This document shows positions 44,434-53,077 of a DNA stretch of 64,000 bases, one piece after another (positions within the stretch are counted from its first letter, which is position 1; every line of letters begins with the position of its first letter). Made by a program: the position numbers and the translations under genes. Location of the stretch: the NCBI GenBank assembly GCA_024688885.1, contig JAILDV010000055.1:55634-119633 (forward strand), in the 5' to 3' direction. Source of the stretch: Bacteroidaceae bacterium. GTDB lineage: Bacteria; Bacteroidota; Bacteroidia; Bacteroidales; Bacteroidaceae. Below the pieces are notes generated by a model. It did not search any database. It was not told where the DNA came from and saw only the letters and a program-made list of their open reading frames with translations.

Positions 44434-46317
44434 ATGAAACTAAAAAAACTGATTCAATTTTGTGTGATGTGTGCTGTGGGTGCTGTAGCAGTGCCTGCTG
44501 ATGCACAACAGACTGTGGCTGGATTGCCTCCTTTGCATGTGGATGGCAGATTCCTGAAGGATGAACAGGGTAATAAAGTGGTGTTGCATGGTGTGATGGA
44601 CACTCCGAGTATGTGGTTCAATGGCTATGGGTCTTGGAATGACCACCATTCCTATTGGGAGGGTGGATATAACGCAACGGGTGCCAGCAACTGCATCAAC
44701 TATTTTGACAAAATTTTTACCGCAATTACTGACTATGATCAAGGCGCATATTGTAACATTTTCCGTTTGCATCTTGACCCTGCATGGACGAATGGGAATG
44801 ATGGCGCATGGTCTGTGGACAGCAGAGAGAAGGGTGAAAGCGAGGCAGACATCAGCAAATACACAGGGTCTCGTCTGACAAATTATTTGACTACGTTGTA
44901 TATCCCTCTTGCCCAAAAGGCGATGAAGAATAAGATGTATGTCATCATGCGCCCACCAGGCGTATGTCCTGGCACTATCTATGTGGGTGGAAGTTATCAA
45001 AAGTTCCTTTTGGATGTGTGGGATCGTGTGAGCAAGAACAACTTGATTCAGAAGTATTGCGGACAAATCAGTTTGGAACTTGCCAACGAGCCTATCAATG
45101 TAAAACTTGCCAACGGACAGAGTTCCGAGAAGGCATTGCATGATTTCTTCCAGCCTATTGTGGATAAGATTCGTGAGAATGGCTTTAAGGGAGTTATCTG
45201 GGTGCCTGGTACAGGCTACCAGAGCAACTACCGTGATTATATCAAATATCCTATCACGGGTGACAACATCGGCTATGCGGTGCACAACTATGCAGGCTGG
45301 TATGATAATAGCGACGAACATTGCGACGTGAACAATGCCATCAAGAAGTTTGGCGAGGCTGTGCCTGTTCTTCGTACCAATCCTATCGTGATTACTGAGG
45401 TGGATTGGAGTCCCAAGAATTCGAGTAACATCGAGAAATACAACGAGATGGGACAGCCTGTATATGGTAACTACGGCACGTGGGCTACTGCTTCAACGAG
45501 CAAATGGGGTAAAGCTTATAGGGCAATCCTTGATTATTATGGCAATATCTCCATGACCTTGACTGGTACTGCTGATTACATTGACATCAATGAATACTTA
45601 AAGTCGAAAACGGTGGTTCCTGCTTTCAAGACCGCAATGGAGAAAAATGGTCTTGACCCTTATGAGGCTTGTGGCGTGGCATGCTTCGATTGGTATGAGA
45701 AGTTTTTCCAGGAGAATTATGCTTCTCTCACTCGTTACCAGCCTAAGCAAGAAGTGCCAGAGAATCCGTTTGCCACGACAGATGATTGGTTCATCCCAAC
45801 CATCTGTGGTGAGGGAACAGCAAGTGCCGTAGGTTCTTCTATCAGTGTGAACTTGAAGAATGCAGGCTTCGCTGGATGGCGTTATGAGGAGGAAGAGGGC
45901 TTGGACCTCACCAAATACAATACATTGACCATCAGTTTGGCAAGAAAGCTGACTGCAGAGAATGTCGTGTTCCGTCTTTATGATTCAAGCAATTACTGGG
46001 GTGATGCGTATGAGTTGACTTTGCCTAAGAATGAGCGTGACATAGTGATTAACCTCCAAGGTTTGAAAACAAAATCGGGCAAGGAGGTTGATTTGAGCCA
46101 TATCCGTATCGCTGGCTTCACCACCACAGCTTCAGGAGGACAGACGCTCTACCTGAAAGAGCTGACCTTGACGAATGATGAGACTGCCATCACTGCTGTG
46201 CAGGCAGGTGCTGCTGATGACGAGGGTTACTTCGACCTCATGGGCAGACCTGTGGATAATCCGACTCGTGGATTCTACATTCGTCGCAGTGACAGGAAAA
46301 AAGTGTTTATTCCATAA
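44434..46317 (+). CDS. GH5 endo-glycanase with C-terminal beta-sandwich module
   Basis: A 627-residue secreted protein. The signal ends near ADAQQ. The GH5 barrel covers about 30-440; the acid/base Glu is in SLELANEPIN near residue 217 and the nucleophile Glu in IVITEVDWS near 321. HVDGRFLKDEQGNKVVLHGV is the usual GH5 start. It most resembles Bacteroidetes GH5 endoxylanases (GH5_21-like), but an endoglucanase is possible. Residues about 447-590 form a beta-sandwich shared with the esterase gene downstream. The tail YFDLMGRPVDNPTRGFYIRR is sorting-like. The esterase starts 12 bp after the stop. Confidence 0.88.
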   Translation: MKLKKLIQFCVMCAVGAVAVPADAQQTVAGLPPLHVDGRFLKDEQGNKVVLHGVMDTPSMWFNGYGSWNDHHSYWEGGYNATGASNCINYFDKIFTAITDYDQGAYCNIFRLHLDPAWTNGNDGAWSVDSREKGESEADISKYTGSRLTNYLTTLYIPLAQKAMKNKMYVIMRPPGVCPGTIYVGGSYQKFLLDVWDRVSKNNLIQKYCGQISLELANEPINVKLANGQSSEKALHDFFQPIVDKIRENGFKGVIWVPGTGYQSNYRDYIKYPITGDNIGYAVHNYAGWYDNSDEHCDVNNAIKKFGEAVPVLRTNPIVITEVDWSPKNSSNIEKYNEMGQPVYGNYGTWATASTSKWGKAYRAILDYYGNISMTLTGTADYIDINEYLKSKTVVPAFKTAMEKNGLDPYEACGVACFDWYEKFFQENYASLTRYQPKQEVPENPFATTDDWFIPTICGEGTASAVGSSISVNLKNAGFAGWRYEEEEGLDLTKYNTLTISLARKLTAENVVFRLYDSSNYWGDAYELTLPKNERDIVINLQGLKTKSGKEVDLSHIRIAGFTTTASGGQTLYLKELTLTNDETAITAVQAGAADDEGYFDLMGRPVDNPTRGFYIRRSDRKKVFIP

Positions 46318-46329
46318 ATTCTATCCAAT

Positions 46330-48747
46330 ATGAAACGTCTTTTTACTATCCTTATTTGTGCAATGGCGTGTGTGTTCTCCATGCATGCCTACAAGAAAGT
46401 TAATCTGACCATTAAGGTGAATGGTACAAACCGTACAATGATTGTCTATACACCTAACACTGTCGCCAAGAACATGCCTTTGATGATTGTTACTCATGGT
46501 ATGAATCAAGATGCAGGTTACCAGGCAAGTTGTGACCACATGTATGAACTGATTGATAGGGAGAAGTTCATTATCGCCTATCTCAATGGTATAGACAAGA
46601 CTTGGGATACTGGTGGCACGAGGGATCGCAACTTCGTGAGCCAGACCATTGAGGAGATGTACACGAAGTACGCCATCAACAAGAACAGGGTTTATTGGTC
46701 AGGATTCTCCATGGGTTCTGCACTTATATACAGTAGCATGGCTGATATGGTTGACAAGATTGCAGCATTTGCACCAACCAGTGGCATTGCTTTTGGTGGC
46801 AAAGAGTTTATGAAATGCAAGAAACCTGTCAATGTGATTCATTGCCATGCTTATGGAGACGATGTATTCAAGTATAACGACTGGAACATACGCGATTATG
46901 TCACGTCTCTGGCAAAAGATTTGGACAAATGTAAGGATTACAAGAAAACCGCTAACTACAGGACACCTGGGGGAAATACGGGTGACAAGGAAGTGTGGAG
47001 CAATGGAGAGAACGGAACTACAGTAGAGCTCTTTTCGTACAATGCTAATTGGCACAACCCCTCGACGGGTAATTCTCAGGAGATTTGGAACTTCTGCAAG
47101 CAGTTCAGCCTCCAGACATTAGAGGATGAGTATCAGGCTGTCTATGAGAAAGCACAAGACCTCATCTTCGATTGGAAAGACACTCCCGACATGGCTTCAA
47201 CCAACTACTATATAAATATGGAAAAGGCACTTGAAACCTATTCTCCGGAAAATACCGAAACGGATGCGCTGAAAACCAAAGCGATTGAAAAGTTGTCACA
47301 ACGCATTGAGTTGTTCGAGCAAGTGTCAGCCAGCAAGAAGAAAGTTATCAATGGTGGCATAATAACACAACCCGAAGGTTTCGACCCCAACTTCCACATC
47401 TATCTCTGTTTCGGACAATCGAACATGGAGGGAAATGCCAAGATAGAAGGGAAAGACCGTGTGGGAGTGGATCCTCGATTCATGATGATGGCTGCTGTGG
47501 ATATGTCTTCTTCTGGCAGAACGAAGGGGAATTGGTACACTGCCTACCCTCCTTTGTGCCGTGATTACACAGGCTTGACTCCTGCTGACTACTTTGGTCG
47601 TACGATGGTGGAAAACCTGCCAGAGAACATCAAGGTGGGTGTCATCAACGTGGCAGTGGGTGGCTGTGCCATCGAACTCTTCGACGAGGACAAATGTGCC
47701 AGTCAAATCAAGAATGCCGAACAGTGGTTCAAGAACTATTGTGCAGAATATGGCAACAATCCCTACAAGGTACTCGTCACTATGGCGAAGAAGGCTCAGC
47801 AGAAGGGTGTCATCAAGGGCATCCTGCTCCATCAGGGATGTTCTAACAACACCCAGAAAGACTGGCCTCTCAAGGTGAAGCGCGTTTATACACGTCTGCT
47901 CAATGACCTTGGATTGAACGAAGAAGAGACTCCTCTGCTCATTGGTGAACTGCTCTCACAGAATCAGGGTGGTGTATGTTGGGGACACAACAGTGTGATT
48001 GCCAAGACAGCCTCTGTCATCCCCAATTCCTATGTCATATCCTCTAAAGACTGTCCAGGTGCGTCTGATGGCTTGCACTTCACAGCAGAGGGCTACCGCA
48101 TGATTGGTAAGCGTTATGCAGAGAAGATGTTGGAACTGTTGGACAAGAAGAAAGAGATAGATTTTGATACATCAGAAACTTATTTCCCTTTGAAGCCTGA
48201 GGCTTTCAATCCTTCGCTCTATCTGGAGGGACAGTTTGCTTCGGTGGGCGCTGCCAAGTATTATACCGGAAAGGAGAAATATAACGACGAGGGAGGTTTT
48301 GGTGGATGGCGTTACAGCAAAGGCGCAGATTTCTCTAACCATAAGTATCTTGTGGTGGAGTTGAAGCGTAAGGCTACCTGCAAGCCTGTAGTGAAGATTT
48401 TTGACACAGACGACTACTTGAACCCATGCTTCAGTGTTGCCATCCCTGCCTCAGAAAAGAAGGTTGTCATTTCTTTGGATGAGATGAAAACAGAAGAGGG
48501 CAAGAAGGTAAATCCTTCCCATATCTATATGGTTGGTTTCACTACAGATACCTCCAATTCCCTCTACATCGAGAATGTTTTCTTGAGCGATGATGGTGAA
48601 ACTCCTGCTACGGGCGTAGAGTCCTTGCAGGCTCCACAAGCAGATGCCAAGGTCATCTATTACGACCTGACAGGAAAAGTGGTGGAGAATCCCACGAATG
48701 GCATCTATATTCGCAGCACCGATCATAAAAAGGTGTTGATGAAATAA
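46330..48747 (+). CDS. two-domain carbohydrate esterase (CE1-like plus CE6-like)
   Basis: An 805-residue secreted protein. Residues about 20-265 are a PHB-depolymerase/CE1-like hydrolase with nucleophile Ser in SGFSMGSAL near 127. Residues about 350-600 are a SASA/CE6-like esterase with CFGQSNMEGN near 361 and the catalytic Asp/His in SDGLHFTAEGYR near 579. Then comes a beta-sandwich (about 620-765) shared with the GH5 protein, and the tail YYDLTGKVVENPTNGIYIRS. CE1 members remove feruloyl or acetyl groups and CE6 members acetyl groups from xylan, so one polypeptide would deacylate xylan while the GH5 cuts it. Two-esterase proteins of this kind are known in rumen Prevotella. Confidence 0.88.
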   Translation: MKRLFTILICAMACVFSMHAYKKVNLTIKVNGTNRTMIVYTPNTVAKNMPLMIVTHGMNQDAGYQASCDHMYELIDREKFIIAYLNGIDKTWDTGGTRDRNFVSQTIEEMYTKYAINKNRVYWSGFSMGSALIYSSMADMVDKIAAFAPTSGIAFGGKEFMKCKKPVNVIHCHAYGDDVFKYNDWNIRDYVTSLAKDLDKCKDYKKTANYRTPGGNTGDKEVWSNGENGTTVELFSYNANWHNPSTGNSQEIWNFCKQFSLQTLEDEYQAVYEKAQDLIFDWKDTPDMASTNYYINMEKALETYSPENTETDALKTKAIEKLSQRIELFEQVSASKKKVINGGIITQPEGFDPNFHIYLCFGQSNMEGNAKIEGKDRVGVDPRFMMMAAVDMSSSGRTKGNWYTAYPPLCRDYTGLTPADYFGRTMVENLPENIKVGVINVAVGGCAIELFDEDKCASQIKNAEQWFKNYCAEYGNNPYKVLVTMAKKAQQKGVIKGILLHQGCSNNTQKDWPLKVKRVYTRLLNDLGLNEEETPLLIGELLSQNQGGVCWGHNSVIAKTASVIPNSYVISSKDCPGASDGLHFTAEGYRMIGKRYAEKMLELLDKKKEIDFDTSETYFPLKPEAFNPSLYLEGQFASVGAAKYYTGKEKYNDEGGFGGWRYSKGADFSNHKYLVVELKRKATCKPVVKIFDTDDYLNPCFSVAIPASEKKVVISLDEMKTEEGKKVNPSHIYMVGFTTDTSNSLYIENVFLSDDGETPATGVESLQAPQADAKVIYYDLTGKVVENPTNGIYIRSTDHKKVLMK

Positions 48748-48772
48748 GCGTTGGATATAGCATGATACAAGG

Positions 48773-48807
48773 AACCCCTGAAACGATTTCGCTTCAGGGG
48801 TTTCTTA
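48773..48807. terminator. bidirectional terminator between esterase and HTCS genes
   Basis: AACCCCTGAA (48773-48782) pairs with TTCAGGGGTT (48793-48802), followed by TTTCTTATT on the plus strand. The two genes converge on it. Confidence 0.85.
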
Positions 48808-48840
48808 TTGTACCAATGGGGCAAACTCCAGAGGCGAGGC

Positions 48841-51800
48841 TCAATCGAGCTCCAATAACTTTTGCAAAGCCTCCTTGTTTTCTTCCTCAGAGTAGAAGAG
48901 GGCGAACTCTTTTGGTGACATGCCAAAGTATTCACGGAACGAAGTGGTGAAGTAGGAATGGCTGGAGAAGCCGACAGCGTATGCCACCTCGCTGATGTTA
49001 GCCTTGTTGTATGCCAGCAAGTAAGCCGCTTGTTTCAGACGGAACGAACGGATGAAGATGTTAGGCGACACCCCATAGCGCTTTTTCATCTTGCGGTTCA
49101 GGTGTACACGGCTGATAGCCACCTCCTCGCACAACTGCTGCACGGTGAAGTCCGATTCATCCAGATGCTCCTTGATGACCTCATTCACTCGCTGGAAGAA
49201 CTTCTCCTGTGCATTTTCCAGTTTGGGCTTTGGCATGTCGTTCACGGTCTCAGCACGGTTTGCCTTGTTACGCAGCGTCTCTCTCACACGCAGCACCTGA
49301 CTGATGGCAGAGCGTAGCACCACGATGTTGACAGGCTTTTCCAAATAGTGGTCCACTTGCATGTTGAGGCTTTGCAGACGCAGCACCTCATCGCCCTCAC
49401 CCGTCAGCAAGATGACAGGGGTGTTGTTCGTTTCTGGATTTGATTTGATTTGTTGGCAAAGCTCCATACCGTTGCCGTCAGGCATTCGATAGTCGGTAAT
49501 CACCACATCAGGACGGTGAGCCAGCACCTTCTTCCATGCACTGTTGCCCGAATAAGCAGTGATGATGTTATAGTCCTTGCCCAACTGGTCACTCATGAAC
49601 TTCGAGAGTTCCAAATCATCGTCCACAATCAGGATGGTGGCACGCGTTTGGATGGTGTTGGTCGTCTGAGGTGCATTGAAATAAGGGAAGGACAAAGTGA
49701 ACTCCACACCCACAGGATCCACATTCTTGGCTTCGATGCTGCCATGATGCAGTTTCACCAAGTTATGTACAAGGTTCAAACCAATGCCCGAACCGTTCGA
49801 GTCCACACCCGCACTGCCCTGATAGAAACGCTCCCACAGGTGCTTCAGATCCTCCTCCGAGAGTTGAGGACCGCTATTGAAGAAGTGCAGCACCACCTTG
49901 TTGTCTTCCAATCCACTCTTCGCAATCACCTTGCCACCCTGTGGGGTGAACTTGAAGGCATTGCTCAGCAAGTTGGTGATGATTTTCTCAAAATGCGTAT
50001 TGTCCATCATCATCGGCAATTCCTCTTCGCCATGCTCAATGTCGAAAGTGATTTCCTTCACCTTCGCAATCCCTTGGAACTGCTCAAACACATGGTTGGC
50101 GTAAGCCACATAGTCATGTTCCTCCAGATGCAGCACCATCTGTCCCGAATCAATCTTGCGTATATCTGTAATTTGCTTCACAATGTCCAACAGACGGTCA
50201 CAGTTGTGTTGCATCACCTCGTAGAGCGTCTGGTGGTCAGGGTCTTCATCCTCCGTCATCAGTTGCTTCAGAGGCGACTCAATCATGGTCAGAGGCGACC
50301 GCAACTCGTGGGTGATGGACGTAAAGAGGTTCAGCTTCTCTTCCTTCATGCGGTTTTGTTCATCCGTCTTACGCAGCTGCTCCTTCTGTTCCTTGCGCAA
50401 TCTGAACTGATGGTAGATGAGATAGGCAAGGGCAAGGGCGATGAGTACATAGATGATGATAGCCCAAGTGGTGGCATACCACGGAGCCGCCACATGGATG
50501 GTGATGCAGTTCTCCGTGCTCTCAGAAGGGAGGTCTTCTAAGTATGCACGAACACGGAACGTATAGGTGCCTGGTGGCAACGAAGAGAAATGGGCGTTAG
50601 GCTTTGTTACCTCCGTGTGCCATTGGCTTTCCAGACCCTCCAAGATGTATTCGTAGTGGATGCGTTCGGGGTCACCCAGTTCCAGCGAAGAAAACTCAAT
50701 GTTGAACGTGCCATTGTCATGCTCCAGCCATATATCCTTCGCATAGAAGATGCTGGCATCCATCCTCTCTGTGTTCAAAGGTGTGCTGAAACTGGTGAAA
50801 TACACAGGCTTCAGTTTTGTGGGACGGTTGGCAATCAATCGTGGCGTGAAGCAGATGATGCCATTGTCACCGCCAAACAGGATGTATCCATGTCCAGGTC
50901 TCACGAACGAGTTGCGGTGGAACTCACCCACATCGTAGCCACTGAACGAAGAGTAGTTACGCACCTCATGCGTCTTCTTGTTGATGGAAGCGATGTTGAT
51001 GCGTGTGGCAAGCCAGATGTGCGCATCAGTCGTGGTGATGGTGTTGATGTAGGGGCATGAAAGACCTTGCTCCTTACCAATCAGTTCCTGCTCCTTTGTC
51101 TTCAAATTATAAATAATGAGTCCCTCCTCACTGGCAATGAGAATATTGTCCCCATCCTGCTGAATGGCACATGAATTGCTGATGCGGTTACCGTTCAGCG
51201 TGATGTCCTCATGTGTTCCGTTTTGGGCGTTATAAGAGAACACACCCGTGCTCGAGCCTACCCACAAGGTGCCCTGCGAGTCTTGTAGCAAACTGCTAAT
51301 CCATTGGTTGTAGGAGAAGGGGAAAGTGAAGCGGTTGAAAGTCTTCTCCCTCACGTTCACACAGATGATGCCATGTCCGTTCGTGCCAATCAGCATCTTG
51401 TCCTCATCAGCATTGTAACACATCGTCATCACCTGCTCTTGACTGATATCCTCCAACCCTCTGTTCACCCATTTCCCGTTTTCCAGCCATTGCACACCAC
51501 CCCCATAAGTACCAGCCCACACGGTGCCATGCTGGTCAATCTTGATGTCTTGCACTAACAAAGAATTCAAGCCATTGTTAATGGGGCGTGCAGTAGCCAA
51601 TCGCATGCCATCTGTTGTGAACACGCCACATCCATCCGTCGCCACCCAATAGTTTTCTTGTGCATCAATGGTCATGGATGTGATGCAAGTGGCATTTGTC
51701 TGGTTGTCAAGCGGCGAGATGGCATGGTAATGGAAATAGTCGTTCTGTGGAGGAATGACCACCAAACCTTTCTGCAGGAAAGCAGCGATGATGTTACCCT

Positions 51801-52767
51801 TCTTATCCTCCTTCATGTCCATCACCTTACCATAGGCAATGCTAAAATCTGTGGTCTTATCGTAGAGGGCAGCGATGGAATACACCTCTCCCGTCTTCTT
51901 ATATTCCCAGATGCCACGACCATCCGTACCCACAAGGATGCGGTTATCGTGCGTACGTAAGATGGAACTGATTAGCAGATTACCTGTGCTTGCTTCTGGT
52001 TCATGCACAAGATTTTCCTTGGCATTATAGATGAGCAATCCGTGATTCGTTCCAAGCAACATGCCATCTTCTGTTTCCATCAGGCAGGTAATGGTGCTTT
52101 TCTCCATGATGGCAGCAGCTTGTGGGGTGTAGTTGAGTGCGTGTGGCTGGAAGTTCTTCAGATTGATACACACCAGCTTAATGTTGCGCCCAATAGCCCA
52201 TAATCGTTGTTGCTTATCGATTACAGGGAGGGAGATGAACGACTCATGAAGAGCCTTGTTCAGCTTGTCCGACATTGCCTGATCCACTTTCAATGTTTTC
52301 GTGTTCAGCAGATAGGAGTCAAAGCCGTCGGTGGTCACCAGTTTATAATCCTTCTTTGGATAATCTATGATACTATTACTGGAGAAACCGTAAATGCTGT
52401 CCTCTTGTGTTGAGAGGTAAATGTGCTCGAAGTGCATGGTGCGAGCATCTAACAGGAAGAGTCCGTGTGTGGTGTAAACCCAGAACTTGCTGTCTCCAGC
52501 TTCGCTTACGCCATGAGACATCTGGAACAGTTGCCTGCCATCCTCTGTGGTGGTGGGCAAATATTGAAATTTGGTACCATCAAATAATCCCAATGTGTTT
52601 GATCCTGACACCCATACAAACCCTCGTGAGTCAAGATCCACACTGTGACAATTGTTTGTTTTCAATCCGTGTTGCGTTGTGTAAAGTCGAATGACTTGTG
52701 CAGTGAGCCTCTGTGGTAACACACATAGATAGGCTAATAACAGGCAACCAATGAAACGATACTTCAT
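48841..52767 (-). CDS. hybrid two-component system regulator (HTCS)
   Basis: A 1308-residue one-protein two-component system. After a signal peptide (residues 1-23) come about 650 residues of Reg_prop beta-propeller repeats, such as GFVWVSGSNTLGLFDG and GTVWAGTYGGGVQWLENG. A Y_Y_Y domain (about 700-765) and a membrane helix (about 768-792) follow. The cytoplasmic part has HisKA (ITHELRSPL, His about 822), HATPase (NLLSNAFKFTPQGG, GSGIGLNLVHNLVKLHHG), a receiver domain from about 1042 (ILIVDDDLELSKF) with phospho-acceptor Asp in VVITDYRMPDG, and an AraC DNA-binding domain (about 1200-1300). HTCS proteins sense a specific oligosaccharide in the periplasm and switch on the neighbouring enzyme genes; xylo-oligosaccharide is the likely signal here. 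Confidence 0.95.
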   Translation of the reverse strand: MKYRFIGCLLLAYLCVLPQRLTAQVIRLYTTQHGLKTNNCHSVDLDSRGFVWVSGSNTLGLFDGTKFQYLPTTTEDGRQLFQMSHGVSEAGDSKFWVYTTHGLFLLDARTMHFEHIYLSTQEDSIYGFSSNSIIDYPKKDYKLVTTDGFDSYLLNTKTLKVDQAMSDKLNKALHESFISLPVIDKQQRLWAIGRNIKLVCINLKNFQPHALNYTPQAAAIMEKSTITCLMETEDGMLLGTNHGLLIYNAKENLVHEPEASTGNLLISSILRTHDNRILVGTDGRGIWEYKKTGEVYSIAALYDKTTDFSIAYGKVMDMKEDKKGNIIAAFLQKGLVVIPPQNDYFHYHAISPLDNQTNATCITSMTIDAQENYWVATDGCGVFTTDGMRLATARPINNGLNSLLVQDIKIDQHGTVWAGTYGGGVQWLENGKWVNRGLEDISQEQVMTMCYNADEDKMLIGTNGHGIICVNVREKTFNRFTFPFSYNQWISSLLQDSQGTLWVGSSTGVFSYNAQNGTHEDITLNGNRISNSCAIQQDGDNILIASEEGLIIYNLKTKEQELIGKEQGLSCPYINTITTTDAHIWLATRINIASINKKTHEVRNYSSFSGYDVGEFHRNSFVRPGHGYILFGGDNGIICFTPRLIANRPTKLKPVYFTSFSTPLNTERMDASIFYAKDIWLEHDNGTFNIEFSSLELGDPERIHYEYILEGLESQWHTEVTKPNAHFSSLPPGTYTFRVRAYLEDLPSESTENCITIHVAAPWYATTWAIIIYVLIALALAYLIYHQFRLRKEQKEQLRKTDEQNRMKEEKLNLFTSITHELRSPLTMIESPLKQLMTEDEDPDHQTLYEVMQHNCDRLLDIVKQITDIRKIDSGQMVLHLEEHDYVAYANHVFEQFQGIAKVKEITFDIEHGEEELPMMMDNTHFEKIITNLLSNAFKFTPQGGKVIAKSGLEDNKVVLHFFNSGPQLSEEDLKHLWERFYQGSAGVDSNGSGIGLNLVHNLVKLHHGSIEAKNVDPVGVEFTLSFPYFNAPQTTNTIQTRATILIVDDDLELSKFMSDQLGKDYNIITAYSGNSAWKKVLAHRPDVVITDYRMPDGNGMELCQQIKSNPETNNTPVILLTGEGDEVLRLQSLNMQVDHYLEKPVNIVVLRSAISQVLRVRETLRNKANRAETVNDMPKPKLENAQEKFFQRVNEVIKEHLDESDFTVQQLCEEVAISRVHLNRKMKKRYGVSPNIFIRSFRLKQAAYLLAYNKANISEVAYAVGFSSHSYFTTSFREYFGMSPKEFALFYSEEENKEALQKLLELD

Positions 52768-53077
52768 GGTCTTTTTGTACTTTTAGTTAGTCTTCTTCTA
52801 TTATTTGGTGGCAAAGTTACAACATTTTTGTTACATGGAAACATTTTCATGAATTTTTTTTTAACATTGATGCTTGAAACATAAATTTTAGGATATGAAA
52901 CATACACATATTATTATTATTAAAAATGTAACAAGATTTACAGCATTTGAAAACAGCTATTGTTTCGTAATTGAAAATTCTCTACTTTTGCGGCACGTTT
53001 TCGAAAGAAAGACGAAAAAGAGAAAATAACTTATAACTAATTTCTAAATCTTTTATTAATTTCAAATTTTTTCCGTT
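52768..53077. promoter_or_regulatory. divergent control region of HTCS and the large secreted protein
   Basis: TACTTTTG (52983-52990, plus strand) is a -7 match for the gene at 53078, leaving an 80-nt leader. The region is A/T-rich, with TTATTATTATTATTAAAAAT around 52905-52926. A GGCAAAGTTACAAC stretch at 52810-52823 gives TAACTTTG on the minus strand, a good -7 for the HTCS gene. Confidence 0.6.
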
